A model generated the notes under the pieces. That model was not told the DNA's origin. It ran no database searches and saw only the letters and a program-made list of their open reading frames with translations. This document shows, one piece after another, positions 13,401 to 23,547 of a stretch of 64,000 bases of DNA. The stretch lies in assembly GCF_964340395.1 (NCBI RefSeq), contig NC_135551.1, forward strand, positions 24,390,003 to 24,454,002. Direction: 5' to 3'. The DNA is from Glandiceps talaboti (Eukaryota; Hemichordata; Enteropneusta; Spengelidae). Made by a program: the position numbers and the translations under genes. The number at the start of each line of letters is the position of its first letter. The stretch's first letter is position 1.

Positions 13401-15052
13401 GTACCCTCATTGGTTGGTTACATATGATGGTACATGTATTAACATAATGATCATGGCTACATTGTATTACTGCTACACAGAGAGTTCAAGATGTACATGG
13501 GAAGGAACAGAACCAAGAGTCAGATGATGAGAGCAATAGACATAGTGATGCTGACGCAGAAAGTGATAGCGAAGACAATAGCCGTGACAGACACAGTAAT
13601 AGATCTAGTGATAGTGAGGATGATGCACCCAGACCTAATGATGATGAAGATGATGACGAAGATGGAGAGGAGGATGATTGGGATGGGTTACAAGCCAATA
13701 TTACCAGGAGAGAAAAAGTTTTAGAGGCTAAATCAAAACTTACCCATGAAGTGCACAGCCCATTCTATCCAGAGGTGAGAACATGCTATATTTGGTGATC
13801 AAGAAAAACAAAAGATTACATAGTTTGGCCACTAGGAGTGCTATTCTGAAGCAGCTTTTGGACTGGCAGTGGGGGTCAGAATAAGTCAGTACGTTAGAAA
13901 CATCATTATTTCCAATCATTCGACTGTTTTAATCCATGACATTCTCAGCCAATCTGAATGCAACTGGCTTCCATCACAAAACTTTCATCCTCATTTCCCT
14001 TGATGTGAAACCATGACAGTCACAAACCATTAGCGTTCCAAGTGCAACAAACCCGTGGGCTTGCCTGGCGAAAACGGGTGTCATAAAAGTTGTTTGCATC
14101 TCTAAAGCTGTTTGTAGCGTTACTTATAATAGCCTAATAAATTGATAACAACTGATATAAGACGGAGATAAGGTTTGCCTCAATTGCAGACCATGCAGAC
14201 GGCCGAATAGAGGTTTTACAGCTGTTTACTTGTGTTATGTAAGAGCCCATCATCACATGTGTAAATATTGGTACTCTTTGATAACAAGTCCACTTGCTTG
14301 GCTAATGGCTTGTCCCAGTAATGACTTCTTTCAATTGTTGCAAATTGGGAGAAACCAGAATATCAATCACTGGTGTGAATGTATATTGTTACAAATACCA
14401 TGTGACCTATCATGAACTTTGAACTATGACTTGAGTTCAGAAAGAAGAGAGAGAAAAAATGTAACACATGGTCAGTCCATGGGAAAATGTTAGCAGGTAT
14501 TGATACGCGCCACAACTACATGTTCTACCATACATGTTCAAAACTATACAGTTCAAGGATTGGGATAAACGGATTATCTATCCGTATCTTTAGATAATCT
14601 TGAATGTTATTTTTAAGTGTCCAGAGATGAGACGAACAAGTATGTTTGCCCATTGGACATTTGCTATAATTAGCTTTGTAACTTTACAACTCATTTATTA
14701 CTCGAGAATATATTGTGTATCATTTATTACTACTGTCCAGTCTGGAAATGATATATATGTATATATATATCTAAAAAGCCATAGCATTATGTATCGATCC
14801 TCATTGCTTTAGTATTAACGATTCCTAAGTTGTTGACTCATAGGCAGGGTCCCTGTGAATTCAAATTTAGATCCTTAGGTTGAATAACAGGTTAATGAGT
14901 ATTGGCTTCACACCTGCTGAGGAATAGAAAGGTACACATCAGATCGGCACATGGAAATCTAACAGTTGGCAGGTTAGCTCAGCTGGCTAGCGCACTCTGG
15001 CTAGTATTCAGGCCGGGGATGTGGGTTCGAATCCTACATGTTATTTTTCTTT

Positions 15053-15091
<39 letters not shown>

Positions 15092-16292
15092 TACACATAC
15101 ACCCATAGATGTGTAGGATGTTGTATTTCACAGAAATAAAACTGGCAATGATCTAGTTTGGCTTGGTGAGATGTTGATGTTTTAAGGTCATTGTTGTATT
15201 CCACAGGAAAAGCAAGAATGGTGGTGGGTTTATATTGCTGACAAGAAGAAACGTACCTTACTGACAACCCCAACACAGATATGTACACTTAGAGATGAGG
15301 AAGAGGTGAGAAATACCTTGTGGATATCAGTCAACATAAAGTATGACAAATTTCTTTTTTTACGTGGTGTCGTTTTCAAATGACAACAATTATTTTTGTT
15401 GCGTTCACACCTACCTTTTACATGGAGATGGCAAAAAAATGCACAAGAAAACTGAACAATTTGAAAACACTACTTAACGCAGATCAGTTTCAAAATTATC
15501 CATTTTCATTCTAAAATAAAGTGTGTAAACAGGCAAAAACAGAGAGGGTCAATAACAGCATTGTTGTGTAAACGACTGAAAATGCAATAATTTTTAAACA
15601 CATATTTGACCCCAGGAATGACCCCATCCATGACGTACTTATGCATGTGGCTCTTATCGGATATGATTAAAACCTGCATACAGTATTGATATTCTGCTGT
15701 ACATGGGATTTATCTAGTAAATATAACTTTACATAGTACTATTTTTCTCACAGACACAGATAAAGTTCCAGGCTCCCCCCAGACCAGGCCAGTATCAATA
15801 TCATGTCTGCCTTAGATCAGATTCCTACTTTGACTTAGACGTACAAAAACAGATCAAGGTGAGAGGTCTTACAACAATATTGTCATGCACACTTGATGCC
15901 TATCATGCTAGTATTATACACTAACTGTCTGACTATGAGGGCGAAAGTAGACATCTATTACTCTGAGGGCTGTTATGTAGCAGGTACTTCCCAAGGCTGA
16001 AAGCTGAGGGAAATAGTTGCTACATAACAGCAGAAGGGGTAATATGACGTCTACTGTACTACAGTAACTATACAACTTTTTTCCCAACTATATTGTACCT
16101 ATTTCAAAGCTTGTGTGCAATTCTAATCTAATATTTCCCCATCACTGTGGACAGCTTGATGTGCATGAAGCTAAACAAGTGGAAGAAAGCCATCCACAAT
16201 GGGATATTTCAGATGAAGATGATAACAGGAATGATAGTGAAGATGAGATGGACTACACCACTGATGATGAAGGCAGTGACCAAGATGAATAG
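604..16292 (+). CDS. SEC63: SEC63 homologue, ER translocon J-domain protein (20 coding exons)
   Basis: ER membrane protein that recruits BiP to the Sec61 channel. Exons: 604–727, 2367–2472, 3619–3733, 4383–4495, 4721–4782, 5285–5343, 5967–6017, 6718–6826, 7145–7239, 7855–7990, 9056–9148, 9537–9688, 10672–10819, 11391–11473, 12433–12492, 12904–13053, 13481–13774, 15207–15305, 15754–15858, 16155–16292. All introns are GT–AG, phases agree, and the total is 763 residues (human is about 760). Seen: an N-terminal start [13 protein letters not shown], hydrophobic segments near residues 14–34, 79–93 and 194–211, and a luminal J domain (about 104–168) with the HPD triad at 134–136. The Brl/Sec63 region is interrupted by a Lys-rich exon 16 (503–552) and a very acidic exon 17 (553–650). 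Exon 18 carries EWWWVYIAD, a family signature, and the C-terminus is acidic, as expected for Sec62 binding. Exon 15 could instead start at 12442. Identity is firm. Confidence 0.97.
1299..1308. repeat. Poly-G run in SEC63 intron 1
   Basis: An uninterrupted G homopolymer of about ten bases inside AT-rich intron sequence. Its length is uncertain because homopolymers are prone to sequencing error. Confidence 0.7.
1759..1850. repeat. Inverted repeat, 25-bp arms, SEC63 intron 1
   Basis: Left arm 1759–1783 and right arm 1826–1850 are inverted copies matching at 23 of 25 positions, with a 42-base AT-rich loop. The shape is that of a small foldback element or structured RNA. No protein is encoded. 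Confidence 0.8.
1933..2040. mobile_element. GTCTGTAAGG-family MITE, copy 1
   Basis: Non-autonomous inverted-repeat element of about 105 bp. It opens GTCTGTAAGGTATGCTGTGAC and closes with the imperfect inverse ending ATCTTACAGTC. The interior holds a second inverted pair (gcaccc / gtgagggc type). Related copies lie at 16848–16922, 34442–34538 and 52680–52780. No coding capacity is visible. Confidence 0.75.
3821..3925. mobile_element. Fragment of CAGTGTTTT-family element in SEC63 intron 3
   Basis: Contains CAGTGTTTTGCTAAGG followed by gaaaccccagtaacagaagg, matching the ends of the elements at 16392–16637 and 47799–47967. The opposite terminus is not clear, so this is probably a rearranged or truncated copy. 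Confidence 0.5.
4192..4258. repeat. (GT)n microsatellite
   Basis: About 33 uninterrupted GT units in SEC63 intron 3, about 120 bp upstream of the exon encoding the HPD motif. Reading frames across it (poly His-Thr) are artefacts. Confidence 0.95.
6559..6650. repeat. (CA)n microsatellite
   Basis: A pure CA run at 6559–6593 followed by a degenerate CA-rich stretch, in SEC63 intron 7 about 70–160 bp upstream of the exon 8 acceptor. Confidence 0.9.
7293..7497. repeat. Compound TG / TCTGTG / TCTG microsatellite
   Basis: Roughly 200 bp of alternating TG, tctgtg and tctg units in SEC63 intron 9, starting about 55 bp after the exon 9 donor. The Cys/Val and Asp/Thr-rich open frames on both strands are simple-sequence artefacts. 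Confidence 0.95.
8161..8515. mobile_element. Long foldback element (about 355 bp hairpin), SEC63 intron 10
   Basis: The two halves are inverted copies. TATGGATGAGG near 8168 pairs with its complement at 8500–8510, and a perfect stretch beginning CTACATGAAAAATCAATG at about 8233 pairs with its inverse near 8445. The arms are about 150–170 bp around an AT-rich centre. This is typical of a non-autonomous MITE/foldback element; the family is unknown. It directly abuts the TTAA element that begins at 8519. Confidence 0.8.
8519..8883. mobile_element. TTAA-flanked MITE, copy 1
   Basis: Begins TTAAAGCAGCACTAG and ends GTGTAGCTTTAA, so both ends carry TTAA followed by an inverted AGC(N)GCAC-type terminus. 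A second copy of similar length and interior lies at 38881–39224. TTAA target duplication is the hallmark of the piggyBac superfamily; assigning a non-coding MITE to it is an inference. Confidence 0.7.
9689..10080 (+). repeat. 28-bp minisatellite, 14 units, starting at the SEC63 exon 12 splice donor
   Basis: Fourteen head-to-tail units of exactly 28 bp (14 x 28 = 392), with only occasional substitutions. The first base of unit 1 is the G of the exon 12 donor (AAG then gttagt). Each unit opens with GTTAGTACAATAG and closes with CTCTTTGTGCAGGAG. Every copy therefore repeats the donor hexamer and also ends in a pyrimidine-rich stretch plus CAG resembling a 3' splice site. Confidence 0.95.
10803..10985 (+). 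repeat. Threefold tandem repeat spanning the SEC63 exon 13 / intron 13 boundary
   Basis: About 60-bp units, each opening with GGATGT. The first holds the last exon codons plus the true donor (gaag then gtaagaga). The next two are intronic degenerate copies that still contain ggtaagaga and end near ggtcaatagctt. Each unit carries an AGGTCAAAGGTCA-like sequence (10842–10854, 10904–10916, 10961–10973). Confidence 0.85.
11782..12056 (+). mobile_element. tRNA-Ser/Leu-like SINE remnant, SEC63 intron 14
   Basis: A pol III A box (TGGCCGAGTGG, 11787–11797) and a degenerate B box (GGTTTGAACTC, 11830–11840) form a tRNA-like head. A body follows with the motif GGGTACTCCGGTTTCC, then an AT-rich tail. The head resembles long-variable-arm tRNAs (Ser/Leu). 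From memory, the body motif resembles conserved central domains of invertebrate SINEs, but the family was not searched. Confidence 0.65.
12135..12360. mobile_element. GGCTGAATGAA-family element, copy 1
   Basis: Starts with ttcattcagccaaggaaaat and its inverse ttctggctgaatgaa. The flanking body, including taattatacc and catatttcgaacat, matches the reverse complement of 21915–22240 and parts of 36295–36700. It is non-coding. Confidence 0.65.
12525..12810 (+). repeat. Three diverged ~100-bp tandem units, SEC63 intron 15
   Basis: Each unit contains CTCAAAACCAAGAATGGAC or a close variant (cccaaaaaccaagaatggac in the last) and a later tayccragacayagg-type segment. This is a local minisatellite with no coding potential. 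Confidence 0.75.
14968..15093 (+). mobile_element. tRNA-Thr-like SINE head plus (AT)n tail, SEC63 intron 17
   Basis: A perfect pol III A box TAGCTCAGCTGG (14975–14986) and a perfect B box GGTTCGAATCC (15024–15034). The T arm folds, and the anticodon-loop equivalent reads ctagtat (AGT, Thr-type). However, the anticodon stem is decayed and the 5' GGCAGGT does not pair with the 3' side, so it is not a functional tRNA gene. An (AT)n run at about 15055–15083 follows directly. Confidence 0.7.
15947..16054. repeat. Inverted repeat in SEC63 intron 19
   Basis: Left arm 15947–15982 (gtagacatctattactctga… to gttatgtagca) pairs with right arm 16018–16054 (tgctacataac… to gacgtctac), with a few mismatches and a loop of about 35 bases. 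It ends 100 bp before the last SEC63 exon. Confidence 0.7.
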
Positions 16293-16391
16293 ACAGATAC
16301 GCCAATCATGATCTGGTTTACTGGTTTTAGAAAGTTGCACGTCATATTCTTCCGATATAAATTTCATAGGTTTCAGAATTGACAAGGCCGT

Positions 16392-16637
16392 CAGTGTTTT
16401 TACTAAGGTTAGGAAACCGTGGCAACGGTAAGAGGGGGTATTTTGGTTAAGGCCTGGAAACCTCCAGTAACAGAAGACAGAAATGATTTCAGAAATCTTT
16501 TCATACCATATATCATAATTTTGGTGGGGAATACAAGTAGATTGTACTTGCTTACCTCCCAAGAACAAAAACACCGATGTGACTGAGGACCTCAGGTAGA
16601 TTTTACCTACTTTATACCGCCCTTAGTGAAAACACTG
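16392..16637. mobile_element. CAGTGTTTT-family element in SEC63 3' UTR
   Basis: Starts CAGTGTTTTTACTAAGG and ends CCTTAGTGAAAACACTG, giving terminal inverted repeats of about 17 bp. The interior shares gaaacctccagtaacagaag and taggtaaaatctac-like blocks with the other copies. It is non-coding. The termini resemble hAT ends, but no clear 8-bp target duplication is seen. Confidence 0.7.
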
Positions 16638-16847
16638 GATGTGTACATGTTATGCAATTGACAAGAAATTCATCAGGATTTGGGAAAGTGTAGGGTGTCA
16701 ATGTTTGATGAACATGATGGGACAACTAAGGAATTGATGGAATTTTTATATTTGGAAAATATTAAACACAATTGACTTTACATCGTTTACAGACATATCA
16801 CAGCCTAGGTTAGACTGAAACATTTACCATAGTAATACTGTAAGGGC

Positions 16848-16922
16848 GCCCTCACACATTGGTCAACTGATGAGAGAGGAGGCCTGTGAGGGCAGAATGA
16901 CACAATGGATCTTACAGTCTAC
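16848..16922. mobile_element. GTCTGTAAGG-family MITE, copy 2 (internally shortened)
   Basis: Retains CTGTAAG…gcgccctcacacatt…gtgagggc…CTTACAGTCT. It lacks the outer-arm bases that follow CTGTAAGG in copy 1. It is flanked by ACCATAGT on both sides, an 8-bp direct repeat that may be its target-site duplication. Confidence 0.65.
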
Positions 16923-19900
16923 CATAGTGGGTACTCCTTGTATGTTGTAATAAGTATACCCGTGACAACTAATATCCACAACAAATCTTTCAGACTAATT
17001 CTAGGTTAGACCGGTGATAGACATTCTTGATATAGGTTACAGACATGATATCCCAGGTAACAGACATAGTGTAACATCGTGGGCTACAGACAACATTCAT
17101 ACAGATTAAACAAGACATCCATGACATTTAAGGTTACAGACACAGCACTCGGTGTAGTACATTTACACGTTTGACATCCTAGGTAACAGACACGACATTC
17201 TAAGTTACAGACATGACACTGCAGTATCATATTTACACACTTCACATCCTAGGTAACAAACATGACCTGGCTTGACGTTGGTTACAGACACGACTGAACT
17301 CCTTGAACTGTCTGGTGATGTAGAACCTTTTCTAAATACGAACCATGTTGTTTTTGTAACGCACAAGATTGTGTTTGCCAACTACTTCATCCTTGCTGAC
17401 ATTTACAATATGTTATCATGCTACACTCCATTTCTTAGAGAGAGAACACAAGTAACGCTGATTTCATCATAGGGTGGGTATGGGTGGCAGTACTTGATTG
17501 TATGTTTCACATGACCTGATCAACTCAATATTTATTAAATCTGGGAAAATAATTTTTTTTAAATTAATGCCCTCTGCAGATAGATTAGAAAAAACTTGCA
17601 CGTCACTTACTGTACAGTGATTCCACTAGCACACATTTGAGCAAAAATTGTTTGTACCTGAAATTTTGGAACTTTTAAGAAAACAAAATGGTTGCATCCT
17701 TGTGACTTTTGTAATTTCTCAGTCATTCAGAATGTTAACGTACAATTATGAAAGTGTTGCCCACATGTGCACCATATTTTTAAAAATATTTGTAACCTTT
17801 CAATTGTTTGCAAGGTGTTCCCTTATGATGAGAAACAGAGATATAATTAAGGCTGCCCTTACCCAGACAAGCTATATGAATTTGGTAAATATGGGTGAGC
17901 AGAACAAAACATGCAGTATGGTTACTAGTGGATCATGGGAAATAAACAAAAAGTTAGGTGCTTCACAACTCTTTATCCCATGCCCATGCAATGCATATAC
18001 TATTGTATCATAGAGGTGTGAAGCTTTAAAACTCTGTTTACATCCCATACTGCCTGACCCCCCCAGCTTACAACAGGGTCTCTTTGAAGTGCAATTTGCC
18101 AATTTTAAGTAAGTCTCGTGTAGAGGTGTTGCAGTGCAAGATTGATAAAAAATGGCTTTTACTGTTTCCCACACACAACAACTGCAGTCAAGTTAAGTCA
18201 GCCCCACCTGTTGTTGAAAATATAAAGTGTCTCGATGTCTGTCGCTCTGGTTCATGTTTCCAGTAAAATCTTGAAAACACAAAATTGGATTTTGAGATTC
18301 AAACAAGTGCTGAATGTAAAAACACATTTTAAAGAAATTGTTTCAATTAATAGAATTTATATATGGATTACTTATTAAATTTTGTCCCCTAAGTAAAAAT
18401 TAATAACACATTGCCTGGTGTAGGGTTTCCAAATTCATACAAAAGTAATGTAGTAATAAAGACATTTGACACCCATTCCTTCATCCTATATTAGCAATTT
18501 TCTAAGCTATGTCATATGTTGAGTAGCCTCTTCAATAAATTTAATGTATTGTTAAATTTGCAATCTTTGTTTGGACTTTATGTATGTGATACTGTAAGAG
18601 ACTAAGAGTGGGTGGATTATGCATATTATCACAGGGCAAATACAGACCTCTTTAGTGTGTATGTACATACAAAAGGAATTGCTGTTTTACATTCTATTTC
18701 CAACCTGATTGTATACTTCTCGTCCCATGGCTAATACAAACCAACTGATTGAGGTAAGCACTAAGCTGTATTGCCAGACTATAGAGGGCAGTATACAAGT
18801 CTAGATTCTGTGTTCCCACTTGGAGGCTGTCCTCCATCTCCACAGACCAACAACTGTGGTCCGACTGCTCCAACAATCTTTATAAGTGCCATCCTCTTCA
18901 TCCAGTTAATGCAACTTGTATGTCGACAAAGTATAAATGCATGATCACTTAAATAACACAAAAACTGTGCTGTAGTCATTTCATCAATTTTATCTCTACC
19001 TGTCAAATGTTTCAAGTGTTTGACTCTGTTGAATTGCCCATCGTCGTAATAATTTCTTGAACTCCTGTAAAATTTGTCTATAAAGCATGTGCACTAAAGG
19101 AAGTAACATTTGACTTCTCTCATATTTTGAATTTTTGGGTTGCATGTGTTATTTTCTGAACGGTGTGCTTATGAAGGGATCTTTACAAGTACATCGTCAC
19201 ACAAAATCATACACATTTCACAAATCCTATTATTAATCACCCAAGTCAAGAATCTGTGTTACCCAGACTCGATATTGATTGGGGCAGCTTGTTTAATGAC
19301 CCCTGCCCTCAGTCTGGGAACTTACAAATAGAAATGTATGAGACTTATAGGGATGTGCAAATCATAGGAAAAAGGTCATTGATTGAGTTAGCAAAATTAT
19401 ACCATTTGAAGTAAAGGGTATGTACCTGTTGCTCCAAGCGTGGTACTAGAGCTTGGAACGCCAAAGATTTCACTCTGCACTGCATTCTTGGTAGTCTAAT
19501 TATCATCATGGTTATTTATCCTAACATATTTTTGTTTACTATTTCCACATCCTCTCTTTTGGGTGGTAGCGATTAAGTGAGAGCCCCAACGCCAAGAGTT
19601 TAGGTAACTCGGACTATAAAGTCATCACAAAAAACACACACTCATCAATACAAAGGCAAACAGATGGAACTACTTAATAAATTTTATTTCACATTACAAA
19701 ATACAAGAAGACAGTAATATATCCATTATATCAGATTTTGTGGCTGAACGGTGAATGTTGTGCTATTAGGAGGCAAGTGAATTTATCGAGCAAGGAGAGT
19801 TTTGAAGTAATACATAGTACAAGGAATACAGAGGTTTCAAACACGTATATAAAGTTTGTCTCAGAATCATATTCAACCTCAGATTTGAAAAATCACGATA

Positions 19901-21914
19901 ACACCAGACAAAAGCAATCACATAAGAAATATTAAATGTCGAAGCTGCGCAGGAAATATTCCCCCTTCACACTCACTGGATGGGAGAGGGGATGTCTCAG
20001 CTTGTATGAGAAAAAATAACTTGAAAATCTGAGATAAAAGCTTGTCACCAACACATTTGAGAGGTCAAAGTTCAGCTAATGTGTTTCTTGGTAGGTGCAC
20101 TATTCAATGATGTATCTGTATTGAGGCTGATTAAAGAAGACTTTAATCTTATTTAAAAGTCTGTAGAAGTAATATTTTACGGTGGGTGTGAAGTGTGACA
20201 TTTCCTGTACCCCGGTAGTACCTATGGTATTTTTTCTTGTTTGGCAGCTTTCATTGCGTGTTATCGTCATTTTCCATATACAAGACTGAATCTGAGACTC
20301 AATATGAGACTATTCTCATATCGTCCTCCAATGTGAATCTGATTCTGAGACTAACTTTATAATTGTGTTTCAAACATTCATACACAACTTGCATGTACAT
20401 GTATCTAGCATATGATGAGAGCGTAGAGGCAGGCAGAGAGGGAGAGAGGGAGGGAGGGAGAGAGAGAAACAGGATACTTGGAAGTACATGTACTATATAC
20501 GGTGATTGTGACATTTTAACATGCTGTGCACAATATTCAAGATTTAAAGGACCATAGTATGTAACATGAACCTTAGCAATCTCACTGATGGAATATATAC
20601 AAAACAAATTTTCTGATATTGAACAAACCCGAAGACAGTTAGAAATCATTTAGTTCTTTGTATTTCTTTTTAATTTCATTTCAATTTTGGGAGAACACAT
20701 ACTATTTGCATATGGTTACAAATTATCAGTAATCACTGCCATCTTTCCTAAGAAATTTCTGATATTTTTGCATTATTTGATACAAAGGGGTTGTGTTGGG
20801 TCAGTACATTTTGTCAAGGAAACAAAATCTTGTATGCAACATACACAGTTGAATGTTTACATATGCACCTTTACACCTTGAATACTGTAAATAAATGTGT
20901 AAGAAAGAACTGACGTGTGAAGATGTAATGCTAGTATGACCTAGCCTAGAATTTTTCTAAATATACACAGGTACTCCATCCATATAAAACTGGAAGGCCT
21001 TATATCATTTGGCCACTATTTTTGCATTGACGATCACTTATTTCATATTTGTATTGGATACCAGCCAATCTAAAAATTATGAAATTATTGTGTTGAGGGA
21101 AGTTCTTGGCGAGTATGAATGATATTTTGTTAGTCAGGGGGGAAAAGTAGCGAGTAGATGACAGCAGTGGGAGGAGTGATGGTAGTAGTAGTAGTACAAC
21201 ATGCTGGCCACAGTGGAATTTGTGTATGATTTACTACTTGGAGATGTCAGAAATGCAATTTTAGTTCGAATTCCTGATAAACTCAAAACTTAGTCTATGC
21301 CTTGTATCTCAAAAGTATCGATGTGGATGCCATTTGATTTAGGAAAATAAACCGTATGAATGATTTTCTGTACTATTTAAAAGGAAGTATATGTCAGAGA
21401 TGGCAGTCAATACAACTGGACTGTAGTACTATAAAAGTGTACATGGGTAAAACCTGGTCGGTTAAATTGATAATTTACGTGTATGACTGAATTCCACTCC
21501 TGGTGGGTCTTCTTCAGAGCTGCTTAGTATTCTCTTGGTGTGGCCGATCTGCAAAAAGGAACCGATACTAATTCATAGCAAAGTTGCTCACCTTTCTCTA
21601 CAAGGATAGGCTGTAAGGGAAACTGTTTGTCAAGTAACTGGGGTAAACAAACCAATCAAACGTTAGACATTTGAACGTATTACAACCCTTAACACTGAAG
21701 TAATCATTTTCTGTATGTGCCACACTCATTTATAGTGTTTGTATCAAGTGTAAAAGTATATTCTTTTAATTATAAGTCTCGTATTTGGCTTTTCTAACGT
21801 GGTCAATTTGCAGACAGTGTTTTCAGTTAACCGACACCAGACTTATTACAGTAAATGAGTGGTTACAACAGCGACTTTACTAATATTATGTTCAAGCCAT
21901 GTTATTGTCTTTGA

Positions 21915-22240
21915 ACTGACAATATGGATAATATATACCCTGGTTGTTCTACGTCACGACAACCTGTGTCTACCTCACTGGTTTGGCAGTGATCGAAATA
22001 TGCATCAAAATGTTCTACATCGCCATTATTTTCCCCCAATTTTCATAAATTATGCTTGGGGAGGTATAATTACATTATTCCCAGATATTTTTCTTCATTT
22101 AGCCGGAAAATACTCATGAGCTTAAGAGTTTGTCACTACAAATGTACTTGTCTAGCGACTGTCACTCAGTGACAAGACCCCCTTAGGTCATTCACATATT
22201 CCTTGGCTGAATGAACGAATATATTGGGGAATAATATCTA
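21915..22240. mobile_element. GGCTGAATGAA-family element, copy 2 (reverse)
   Basis: Contains the foldback pair cttcatttagccggaaaata / tattccttggctgaatgaa around a gacaag-rich centre. Its left half is the reverse complement of the body of copy 1 (gaaatatg, ataattac, ggtatatatt blocks). It is non-coding. Confidence 0.6.
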
Positions 22241-23547
22241 ATTATATTTAGCTCTCAATGAGATCTAGACAATGTTTATTTGAAATCTCTGGTTACACTC
22301 TAGTCATTGAGATTCCCTTGCTTTGCACTATTAACATTTTTTACAGATGAATGAAACAGAGACACCACACTGGGTTGATGATTAAAGCCATTGAAACAGT
22401 ATACTTTTACACTTGATATGGATGCCATAAACGATTGATGCCAATAACGAAAATGTTTTACACAAGTATTACAGGTTGTACTTAGCCCATCATTCTGATG
22501 AGGTTTTTTAAAGCAGATTCTGTGTTTTGAAGTGGCATTGTTTAAGAAACATAAAAATGTAGTTATGAAAGCTTCCTGATTTTCTCTAGGGAAAGAACTC
22601 AGCCAAAGCGTTAATTATTGTAAATTTCTTCAGTGGTCTCCAAATGAAGTAATATCTTAAAGTAATTATTTCAGTGTCTGTTAGTATCGTTGTTTTCACT
22701 ATGTTTACGGGAGACAATAGGAACTAAACAACCACTGCATTTCTATAAAATAAATTAGATCAAGCCGAGTAAAATGTATACTTGTAATTAACTCCTCACT
22801 ATCAGTTTCTGAGTATACGTTATCATCTCTGACTGCAATCCAAAGATGCTTAAAACAAAATCTAAAAGCCCCAAATATCTTTTTTTTTTGGTCAGTATTA
22901 TGAGAATAAGTGTTCATAGACTCTGGGTTCATAGCATCAAATGAAAACTTCCACTCACAGACTCAAACATTTCTTGCAAGTGAATCCCAAATATTCACGG
23001 ATGTCCATCATAGTATACCCCCTCTGACGAATGATAATGATATTCATGTGGCATCAGCGAAAATTTGTGATCTGCTTTCATGAATTGTTTTGAGACTGTG
23101 AGTAGAAATTTTCACTTGATTTAACTGTGTTGTCATTTTTTGCAAAATCATCAGGTCCACTGGCATCAGTGATATATTTTTAAGTGAATCACGCATGTTA
23201 TCCCATCTATTGATTAGTGAATATTAGTCTGTCATTAAACATATGTTGGTGTTACTTTCAAAAACACATGATCAAAGCAGAATGGATCTCAGTTCATACA
23301 AAGCCTTTGTAATCTTGAAATACTAACATTTTTTTTCATATTCAAATAAGGCATTAGATTTTGTGGTTGAAAATTTCGTTTTAATTTCCTTTGTTCATAA
23401 TGCCAATCATGTTGATAATTCAAAGGATATAACGTAGTGATAGATTTCTGATCCTTTGCTAGCTTGTCATTTTCAAAACAGCCTGAGGTACATCCTGCCT
23501 TGATGAAGTCAATTTCATGAAAAGATAACAATAAAGAAAATAGCCAC

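Larger units (their letters stand above)
16293..23288. other. Convergent SEC63–PNISR intergenic / 3' UTR region
   Basis: No convincing coding exon was found. It contains two elements listed separately (16392–16637, 16848–16922) and a degenerate series of ggttacagacacgac-like repeats at about 17030–17290. A plus-strand AATAAA at 18534–18539 is a plausible SEC63 poly(A) signal. A minus-strand AATAAA (19688–19683) could serve PNISR. There is also a GGGA-rich run at 20433–20470 and an element at 21915–22240. The stretch 17760–18240 has overlapping open frames on both strands but no recognisable protein. Confidence 0.5.

Noticed and set aside
13486-13698. Poly-Ser/Leu minus-strand frame
   Set aside because: Antisense shadow of the acidic SEC63 exon 17.
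14968-15045. Functional tRNA-Thr gene
   Set aside because: A and B boxes are perfect but the anticodon stem and acceptor stem do not pair; better explained as a SINE head.
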